21,451 nucleotides of DNA. Origin: Deltaproteobacteria bacterium (GTDB taxonomy: Bacteria > SAR324 > NAC60-12). The DNA lies in contig PAZT01000049.1 in the NCBI GenBank assembly GCA_002716165.1, forward strand, positions 1 through 21,451, read 5' to 3'. How positions within the stretch are numbered: the first letter of the stretch is position 1; each line of letters begins with the position of its first letter. This document shows positions 15,958-21,451 of this stretch, piece after piece. The notes beneath the pieces were generated by a model. It was not told the DNA's origin. It did no database searches and saw only the letters and a program-made list of their open reading frames with translations. The translations under genes were made by a program, and so were the position numbers.

Positions 15958-16998
15958 TTAATTAGAAATATCCATTGCGCATCTAAAACCTATTTGAAAG
16001 GAACGAGTCCATTCGGCAAAGGCATATCTTTTTGCAGATCTTAAACCTTCAGGTGACCCAGCATCACTTAAGCCACCCCAAGCGCCTCCCCTAGCCACTC
16101 TAAGTGGATACTCTTTTTCAATTTGGATATTTATGCCATTATGAAGATCTGGATATCTTATGTAAGGTGAATAATCCTTTGTGTAGTAATTCTGCACCCA
16201 TTCCATTACATTCCCATACATGTCATACAACCCTAAACGATTTGGCAATTTTACCGATACTTTTCTAGCTCCCCATATACCTTTTTGCTCAGTATTGGTC
16301 ATCAACCAGGCATAGTTCTCAAGCATGGAGATATTGTTGCCAAAACTATATTTTTCGTAACTTCCCGCCCTTGCAGCGTATTCCCACTCTGCTTCAGTAG
16401 GTAAACGTTTGTTTTGTGCATTACAATAGAAATTCGCATTTTCCCAGTCAACGTAAACAACAGGTTGCTTACTATCAAAAGTATCAAAACCTCCTGATCC
16501 TCTTTCGCATTCAGGGCATTTGCTGTAAGCTTCGTTTGTAACTTCGTGCTTATCAAGGAAAAAACTATTGATATATACCAAATGGTCAGGAGACTCGTCT
16601 TCATTACCAGAATAACTTCCCATAAGAAATTCTCCCTCAGGAATCTTCACCATTCCGTCAGGTATTAGAACTTCTACTTTTTCAATTGCCTGCTCTGGTA
16701 TCTTAGGAAAAAATTCAGATTTATATTCTTCTACTAATTCAAAATCTTCCAATAAATCATTTTCAAAATCACGTTCTCCAGTGGATTCAGTTTTTATTTC
16801 AGTTTTTTTATTCAAAAATTCTTGCATATATGTCTCAAAATATTTTTGTCTTGTGACATTCTGTGCCTGAGTAATTGAAAAAGGAAATAATATTAAAACA
16901 AGCAAATAGAATTTGTAAAAAATAAATATTTTTAATTTTAAAAGTTCTAATGGCTTTTTAAAGTTTATTTTTTTTTTCTTATTTATATGTAAATGCAT
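15958..16998 (-). CDS. Exported FGE-sulfatase-fold protein (SUMF1-like domain, catalytic Cys pair missing)
   Basis: A 346-residue protein. A basic N-terminus and a hydrophobic stretch (about 22-43) form a signal peptide or anchor. A charged linker (45-110) precedes the SUMF1-type domain from about residue 114: VKIPEGEFLMGS, DKHEVTNEAY, PVVYVDWENANFYC, RLPTEAEWEYAARAG, LYDMYGNVMEWV, LRVARGGAWG and IGFRCAM are in the canonical order. True formylglycine-generating enzymes carry a redox Cys pair in the segment after the RGG motif; here that segment (GGLSDAGSPEGLRSAKRYAF) has none, so formylglycine generation is unlikely. An unusual CPEC motif is at 161-164. Such domains often serve as binding or scaffold folds. 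It lies 42 bp after gltX in the same direction. Confidence 0.82.
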   Translation of the reverse strand: MHLHINKKKKINFKKPLELLKLKIFIFYKFYLLVLILFPFSITQAQNVTRQKYFETYMQEFLNKKTEIKTESTGERDFENDLLEDFELVEEYKSEFFPKIPEQAIEKVEVLIPDGMVKIPEGEFLMGSYSGNEDESPDHLVYINSFFLDKHEVTNEAYSKCPECERGSGGFDTFDSKQPVVYVDWENANFYCNAQNKRLPTEAEWEYAARAGSYEKYSFGNNISMLENYAWLMTNTEQKGIWGARKVSVKLPNRLGLYDMYGNVMEWVQNYYTKDYSPYIRYPDLHNGINIQIEKEYPLRVARGGAWGGLSDAGSPEGLRSAKRYAFAEWTRSFQIGFRCAMDISN

Positions 16999-17040
16999 AA
17001 ATATTTGTTAATTCATAAAATAAAAATAATTGTTTTGAAT

Positions 17041-18477
17041 TCACAATTTTAAAGCACTTTTTGCGAGGTGCATACATTTTTCTTTTCCAAAAAAGTCTAC
17101 AATAAGGTTTAAATCCGGACCTTCAGTATCAAGAGTTATAGCGAATCTTATTGGTATCCATAGGTTTTTCCCTTTAATTTTTGTTTCATTTTGAATATTT
17201 TTCATAAGTGTACCAAGATTATCTTTGGTCAGTTTATTCGCCGATTCTAATTGTTTTATAAAATTAGAAAGAATTTTTTTTGAGTTTTCCTCCCTTAGTA
17301 CTTTTAAAACTTCAGTGCTTGAAGGTTCTAGATTGTTTTCAAAGAATAGGGAAAGACGGCCTTCTATTTCAGAAAGTTTTACTAAGCGTGGCTGAAGTAT
17401 TTCTATTATCTTCTTTAGATTTTTGTGATCTTTACCTTCATATGGAGTTTTTTTAATAAATGGATTCAAGCGCTGCTGTAAATCGTTCAATTTTAGTTTT
17501 TGAATATATTGCTGGTTCATCCAGTTAAGTTTTTCTTGGTCGAATACTGCTCCTGCCTTGTTTACTCTTTCAAAGCTGAATTCTCTGATCAATTCTGGTA
17601 GAGTAAATAATTCTCTATTTCCCTGAGGGGACCAGCCAAGCATAGCAACAAAATTAACCAATGATTCTGGAAGGTATCCATTCTTCCTAAAATCTTCCAC
17701 AGCAACATCTCCTTGGCGTTTACTTAGTTTTGAACGATCGGAGTTCAGTATTAAAGGTAGGTGTGCAAACTCAGGGGTATCCCAGCCAAAATATCGGTAA
17801 AGCAAAAAATGTTTTGGAAATGATGGAAGCCACTCTTCACCGCGTACTACATGAGTTATTTTCATTAGGTGATCGTCAATAACGACTGCGAGGTGATATG
17901 TAGGGAATCCATCGCTTTTAACTATTACCTGATCTTCTGACTGACTTGTATCAATGGAAACATTTCCTCGAATTAAATCATTGAGTATAATAGTTTCTGG
18001 AACTTCCGGAGTTTTCATTCTTACGACGTATTCCTCGCCAGACTCAATTCTACGGGATGCTTCTGATTTGGATAGATTTCTGCAAAACCCATCATAGCGA
18101 GGAGTTTCACCTTTTCTTCGCTGATCGGTTCTTAGTTTTTCAAGACGCTCAGAACTACAAAAGCATATGTATGCATTCCCCTCTTCTAGTAGTAATTTGG
18201 TGTATTTAGCGTAAATGTCGAGGCGCTCAGATTGACGGTATGGTCCATAATTCCCGCCAAACTGCGGACCTTCATCAATTTTAATGCCTGACCATTCCAA
18301 CATACTAATAAATTTATTTTCAGCCTCTTCAAAAATTCTTTTCTGATCTGTGTCTTCTAGACGAAAAATGAATTTACCATCATTTTTACAGGCGTATAGC
18401 CAGCAAAAAAGAGCAGTACGTAAACCACCTATGTGCAAAAAGCCAGTAGGACTTGGGGCGAAACGAAGACGAACCAT
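17041..18477 (-). CDS. gltX: Glutamate--tRNA ligase
   Basis: A class I aminoacyl-tRNA synthetase of 478 residues, normal for bacterial GluRS. It charges tRNA-Glu with glutamate in the cytoplasm. APSPTGFLHIGG (7-18) holds the HIGH-class signature and KLSKRQGD (250-257) is the KMSKS motif. RGEEWLPSFPKH (212-223) and YHLAVVIDDHLM (194-205) are typical of discriminating or non-discriminating GluRS and not of GlnRS. A C105-x-C107-x24-C132 pattern matches the zinc-binding insert of E. coli-type GluRS, but the position of the usual fourth ligand His is Asn134. The gene follows rodA by 57 bp and may share its transcript. No ribosome-binding site is obvious. Confidence 0.95.
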   Translation of the reverse strand: MVRLRFAPSPTGFLHIGGLRTALFCWLYACKNDGKFIFRLEDTDQKRIFEEAENKFISMLEWSGIKIDEGPQFGGNYGPYRQSERLDIYAKYTKLLLEEGNAYICFCSSERLEKLRTDQRRKGETPRYDGFCRNLSKSEASRRIESGEEYVVRMKTPEVPETIILNDLIRGNVSIDTSQSEDQVIVKSDGFPTYHLAVVIDDHLMKITHVVRGEEWLPSFPKHFLLYRYFGWDTPEFAHLPLILNSDRSKLSKRQGDVAVEDFRKNGYLPESLVNFVAMLGWSPQGNRELFTLPELIREFSFERVNKAGAVFDQEKLNWMNQQYIQKLKLNDLQQRLNPFIKKTPYEGKDHKNLKKIIEILQPRLVKLSEIEGRLSLFFENNLEPSSTEVLKVLREENSKKILSNFIKQLESANKLTKDNLGTLMKNIQNETKIKGKNLWIPIRFAITLDTEGPDLNLIVDFFGKEKCMHLAKSALKL

Positions 18478-18534
18478 TATATTATTATATTTGATTTTTT
18501 AGAATAGAGTGAGGGACCCATGGGATTTAGTGGT

Positions 18535-19638
18535 TCACCTCTTTTCAAATCTACGCATTCTTATATTAAGCAAGAGGCCTATTCCAAACATCATGGAAAG
18601 CATTGAGGAACCACCGTAACTAAAAAAAGGTAGAGGTACTCCAACAACCGGCATCAAACCTGTTGTCATGCCAATATTAATTAAAACATGTGAAATTATG
18701 ATCGCAACAATTCCTGTAATTTGAATTGCACTAACTCGATTTTTAGACTTCAAAACACCAGCAAGGGACCAAAGTGCGAGTGTTAGAAATAAAATTAATA
18801 ATAGTATTGAACCAACAAACCCCCACTCTTCCGCAAAAACTGAAAAAATAAAATCTGTATGATGTGCTGGTAAAAAATTAAGTTGTCCCTGAGTTCCCTC
18901 TCCAAAACCTTTACCAAGAACCCTTCCGCTACCAATAGCAATTTTTGACTGAATAATATGATATCCGGCCCCAAGAGGGTCTCTCTCAGGGTTGAGAAAA
19001 GTGAGAATCCTCCCTTTTTGATAGGGTTTGAGCACATAAATCCACAAAACGGGAAGAGATGCTAGAGTAAGTACTCCAAGTGTGACAATAGTTTTAAAAC
19101 GAATTCCCATCATAAATATTATTGGTATGAAGACAATCAAAAGTAACATAGCCGTTCCTAAATCAGGCTGCTTTATGATTAATACAACAGGAACAGCCAT
19201 TAGTATAAGAGGCCAGATCATCCAAAGCCAGTTTCCTTTTGGTCTTTGGAATTCCCTGAAATGATGCGAAAGAGCTAAAACTAGCGTAAACTTACTGAAT
19301 TCAGATGGTTGGAAAAAGAAAGGTCCTAATTTAAGCCATCTTTGAACGGGAGCTCCAGGACCTCCAGTTCCGTAAAATAGGACTAATACAAGTAGGCCTA
19401 TTACAACCAAATGCATTATGAAACCTAATTTTGCCCAGTTCCTATAGTGAATAAACTGGGTTAAAATAATTACCCCGATTCCAGCAAAAATGCGATAAAT
19501 TTGATACATTAGGTAATTTTCCTGACCAAGGGAACCTACTGTAGCGGAAGATAGAGCAATGAGCCCTATGCAGGATATCATTAGAACTAGTCCGCAAAGG
19601 GTCCAATCTATATTCCCTAACATTCTTCTATCAAGCAT
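18535..19638 (-). CDS. rodA: Rod-shape-determining peptidoglycan glycosyltransferase RodA
   Basis: A SEDS-family polytopic membrane protein of 367 residues with about ten hydrophobic segments. RWLKLGPFFFQPSEFSKF, KQPDLGTAMLL, PERDPLGAGYHIIQSKIAIGSG, GQLNFLPAHHTDFIFSVFAEEWGF and GVPLPFFSYGGSSML are the diagnostic blocks of RodA rather than FtsW. RodA polymerises lipid II into glycan strands during elongation, in complex with a class B PBP2 and MreBCD. Those partner genes, often adjacent, are absent from this window. Two ATGs (19638 and 19623) are possible starts; neither has a good ribosome-binding site. It is the first of a co-directional run with gltX and the FGE-like gene. Confidence 0.94.
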   Translation of the reverse strand: MLDRRMLGNIDWTLCGLVLMISCIGLIALSSATVGSLGQENYLMYQIYRIFAGIGVIILTQFIHYRNWAKLGFIMHLVVIGLLVLVLFYGTGGPGAPVQRWLKLGPFFFQPSEFSKFTLVLALSHHFREFQRPKGNWLWMIWPLILMAVPVVLIIKQPDLGTAMLLLIVFIPIIFMMGIRFKTIVTLGVLTLASLPVLWIYVLKPYQKGRILTFLNPERDPLGAGYHIIQSKIAIGSGRVLGKGFGEGTQGQLNFLPAHHTDFIFSVFAEEWGFVGSILLLILFLTLALWSLAGVLKSKNRVSAIQITGIVAIIISHVLINIGMTTGLMPVVGVPLPFFSYGGSSMLSMMFGIGLLLNIRMRRFEKR

Positions 19639-19971
19639 AATTTATGTTTAATGAATTATTTAAATTGTCTGTTATGATGATAATTTTTTAGTCTCTGAAA
19701 ATATAAGTTTTATGGGCTTAGTTATCTTATTTTAATAATTAAATGCTAGTTTCCCAGTAAATCACTATTTTAATTAGCACGTAAATTGGATTTAAATTTC
19801 TTATTATAGAAAACACTTACTATTGCAGTTATTAAAAAACCAAAGCTCATATCAAAATTTTTGAGAAGTGATTAGTTTATTTATTATTCAAACCCATTAA
19901 TGTTCTTCGTTTAAAAAAATAAATTTATTTCGTTTAATTCACACGGTTTGAGTTTATTGCATTTTGCTAGA
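19639..19971. other. Intergenic region upstream of rodA
   Basis: These 333 bases between ypeA and rodA are AT-rich and contain no gene I can support. Short AT palindromes occur (a 13-nt TCAAAA/TTTTGA inverted repeat at 19852-19864) but look like composition effects. The rodA promoter must lie here or further upstream; no convincing -35/-10 pair was found. Confidence 0.5.
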
Positions 19972-20412
19972 TCAATCTTCAATCAATCTTTTTCCAAAAC
20001 TAATAGAAGAATCTTCATTGAAACCAACCTTTTTATAAAAATTTTTTGCCTCAGCGTTATCATTTCTAATTTGAAGATTTAATTTTGGACAATTTTCTTC
20101 AATAAGTATAGTTTCTCCAAAATCCAATAATTGTCTTCCAAACCCTTTCTTCTGAAATAGTGGCAATACGGCAAAATAATTTAGCCAACCTCTGTGTCCG
20201 TCATAACCAAACATCGCTGTCGCAATGATTTTTTTACTAATTTCTCCAACTAAGAAAAATTCTTTTTGAAAAGCTATTTTTCTTTGAATATCTAGTTTAG
20301 GATTGTTCCAGCTTCTTATTAAACCACACTGTTCCCATATGAAAATTACTTCATCAGTGTCACTTGACTCAAAAGTTCTTATGTTAAAATTAGATTTTTT
20401 ATTTTTAAGCAT
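19972..20412 (-). CDS. ypeA: GNAT-family N-acetyltransferase, YpeA-type
   Basis: The protein has 146 residues, close to the usual YpeA length. The family pattern is clear: IWEQCGLIRSWNNP (25-38), DIQRK, FFLVGE (52-57), FGYDGHRGWLNYFAVLP (68-84), the acetyl-CoA-binding FQKKGFGRQLL (86-96), CPKLNLQIRNDN (108-119), NFYKKVGF and ISFGKRL. GNAT enzymes transfer an acetyl group from acetyl-CoA to an amine; the YpeA substrate is not known. The ATG starts two bases after the second stop of a broken upstream reading frame, so ypeA appears to have replaced the downstream part of that gene. No ribosome-binding site is obvious. Confidence 0.88.
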   Translation of the reverse strand: MLKNKKSNFNIRTFESSDTDEVIFIWEQCGLIRSWNNPKLDIQRKIAFQKEFFLVGEISKKIIATAMFGYDGHRGWLNYFAVLPLFQKKGFGRQLLDFGETILIEENCPKLNLQIRNDNAEAKNFYKKVGFNEDSSISFGKRLIED

Positions 20413-20414
20413 TT

Positions 20415-20600
20415 TTATGTATTAATAATGGGAACTCCAGCAATGCAAACACCTTTTCGGAAATATCTGTAAAGAGTTTATGAAGCGTCAAAGATATTTA
20501 AGAATTCTGAATCTAAAAAACGTGTTCCTTGAGAGGATCTTTCTAGTAGTTTTGTCCAAAAGGTAGTGTCCTCTATAACTTCAAGCTGGCCAAGTTTCAT
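20415..20600 (-). pseudogene. Remnant of a FemAB/GNAT-like transferase N-terminus
   Basis: The ATG at 20600 overlaps the stop of the preceding FAD-protein gene (ATGA), a coupling usually seen for real operon genes. It encodes 40 residues including FWTKLLERSSQGTRFLDSEFL, then stops at TAA (20480-20478). In the same frame the sequence continues as TLYRYFRKGVCIAGVPIINT to a second TAA at 20417-20415. The two parts together read like the first 60 residues of a FemAB-type (lipid II-glycyltransferase-like) or related GNAT-fold protein, where a W-x3-L-x-x-S-x-QGT-x-F segment is followed by a strand ending in AG-x-P. The rest is missing and ypeA follows immediately. The broken state is seen directly; the family is inferred. 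Confidence 0.5.
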
Positions 20601-21451
20601 AAAATACCAATTAATCTCAAGTCATCGAGTGTTTCTTTCCGGGTTAATGTGGTACCACTAGGACAAATAACTTTTTCTTCCCACAACTCACTGACACGAT
20701 CAGTGAAAGCTTTTAATTTTGTCTCATAACCAACCAAAGGAGCTTTATAGGTCACAGGAATTTTGAAGGATTTGGCATTAAATAGTTCATCGTTCTTTAG
20801 ATTCCCAGTTTCTAGCACTTCTCTGTAGATTGAATCTTGATCAATACTAGGTTCGTTCCACTGAGTTGAGTCTTTTTCGATAGGTTGTTCAACCAAAATT
20901 ACTCCTTTATCCCCGTCTCTTGCATGATCCATATAATTACAAAAATTAGTAATTCGAGACGCTTTATGGTCTAAATCATAATCAACCAGGTAGTAAGCTG
21001 GATCGACATTAGAATTTGAAACCTCAAAACAATGCATTATCTCGGCTACTGGATGAGTTTTTTGGGCTAGAGTGTCCTCATTGAAAAGAACCTTTTCGCT
21101 GTCCCTGACATCACATCCCAGAAATACTTTTTCAAAAGTAATTTCACGATTACCAGACAAGCTTGCCTTATTATTTGGAATATCTAATCGATCGATAGAC
21201 GTTTCAGTTGCTATTGTAACTTTTTCCCGAACCAAAGCGTCTATCATCGCAACCCGTACTGCGTCTAAACCTGCTTTGCTAGGATAAAAGTTAAACCTAT
21301 CAGTATCCATTTGTGCAGTCTGCACATCATTTTTTTTCGCTGCTAGTACAGTATCAAGAAACGGTGACTTCTTTAAATCAAGAGATATGTCGTTATCAAA
21401 TAATAGCTTGCGCCCATTAAAAGTTGTCATACATGCAGATGCTTTGCTCAA
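20597..21451 (-). CDS. FAD/amine-oxidoreductase-like protein (protoporphyrinogen oxidase / UDP-galactopyranose mutase-like), C-terminal part
   Basis: 284 codons are open to the window edge, so the N-terminus with the expected Rossmann motif lies outside; the TTG at the edge is not a supported start. The segment looks like the middle and C-terminal parts of a PPO/UGM-like FAD enzyme. It has an early RFNFYPSKAGLDAVRVAM block and a central YYLVDYDLDHKASRITNFCNYM with a following GVILVEQP. Near the end, IPVTYKAPLVGYETKLKAF corresponds to the IP-x-AYPVY-x-x-GY-type block of the family. The usual terminal FAD-binding GR-x-G-x-x-Y segment is not recognisable (the end reads VICPSGTTLTRKETLDDLRLIGIL). 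Such proteins frequently sit in polysaccharide loci next to FemAB-like genes, which fits the remnant overlapping its stop. Reaction unknown. Confidence 0.5.
   Translation of the reverse strand: MSKASACMTTFNGRKLLFDNDISLDLKKSPFLDTVLAAKKNDVQTAQMDTDRFNFYPSKAGLDAVRVAMIDALVREKVTIATETSIDRLDIPNNKASLSGNREITFEKVFLGCDVRDSEKVLFNEDTLAQKTHPVAEIMHCFEVSNSNVDPAYYLVDYDLDHKASRITNFCNYMDHARDGDKGVILVEQPIEKDSTQWNEPSIDQDSIYREVLETGNLKNDELFNAKSFKIPVTYKAPLVGYETKLKAFTDRVSELWEEKVICPSGTTLTRKETLDDLRLIGIL

Noticed and set aside
16302..16604. Minus-strand 100-codon open frame
   Set aside because: It is an alternate frame inside the FGE-like gene with no independent start signal or protein character.
18795..19037. Minus-strand 80-codon open frame
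   Set aside because: Alternate frame inside rodA; composition is not protein-like.

Overview
The window is 21.4 kb of AT-rich bacterial chromosome with short intergenic gaps. It reads as ordinary genome content rather than a plasmid or prophage: I see no transposase, integrase, phage gene, CRISPR array, rRNA or tRNA. A Gram-negative cell is implied by the DUF1302-type outer-membrane protein, the LolA-like protein, the lipoprotein and RodA. The gene mix (GldG-type ABC module, FAAL-ACP protein, two-hotdog thioesterase, FGE-sulfatase-fold protein) would fit an AT-rich marine deltaproteobacterium or SAR324-like lineage. That assignment is an inference; no sequence comparison was possible. Few of the genes have a clear Shine-Dalgarno sequence.

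Region 1 (1-4331), all on the minus strand. It starts with the N-terminal 186 codons of a sarcosine-oxidase-beta-like FAD protein cut by the window edge. A LolA-like/DUF1302 pair follows, an envelope module usually found with an RND/MMPL exporter that is not seen here. Next is a small GYD-domain protein with a strong ribosome-binding site, a GC-rich hairpin just past its stop, and a 22-bp perfect palindrome in its leader. A 29-bp direct repeat lies upstream of the LolA-like gene.

Region 2 (4332-8047), minus strand. An ABC ATPase, an ABC-2 permease and a large GldG-like protein form one operon with a recognisable sigma70-type promoter at 8100-8128. The DUF4340 gene that often follows such operons is absent.

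Region 3 (8187-11149), plus strand. An alpha/beta-hydrolase is followed by a fatty-acyl-AMP ligase fused to an acyl-carrier domain. No PKS, NRPS or other carrier-dependent partner is visible, so this is an orphan acyl-activating protein and one of the more interesting genes here.

Region 4 (11526-19638), minus strand. In transcription order: rodA, gltX, an exported FGE-sulfatase-fold protein, a two-hotdog acyl-CoA thioesterase, a class I aminotransferase overlapping rluD by 4 nt, and a secreted lipoprotein with two PPC-like repeats. rodA-gltX and the FGE-like gene are close enough to be one transcript. rodA has no neighbouring PBP2 gene.

Region 5 (19972-21451), minus strand. An FAD/amine-oxidoreductase-like C-terminal part (cut by the window edge) overlaps by ATGA a short broken ORF that looks like the N-terminus of a FemAB/GNAT-type transferase. 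That remnant carries an in-frame stop and is abruptly replaced by an intact ypeA-type acetyltransferase. I find no convincing new multi-gene system; the findings below are individual loci that deserve a check.
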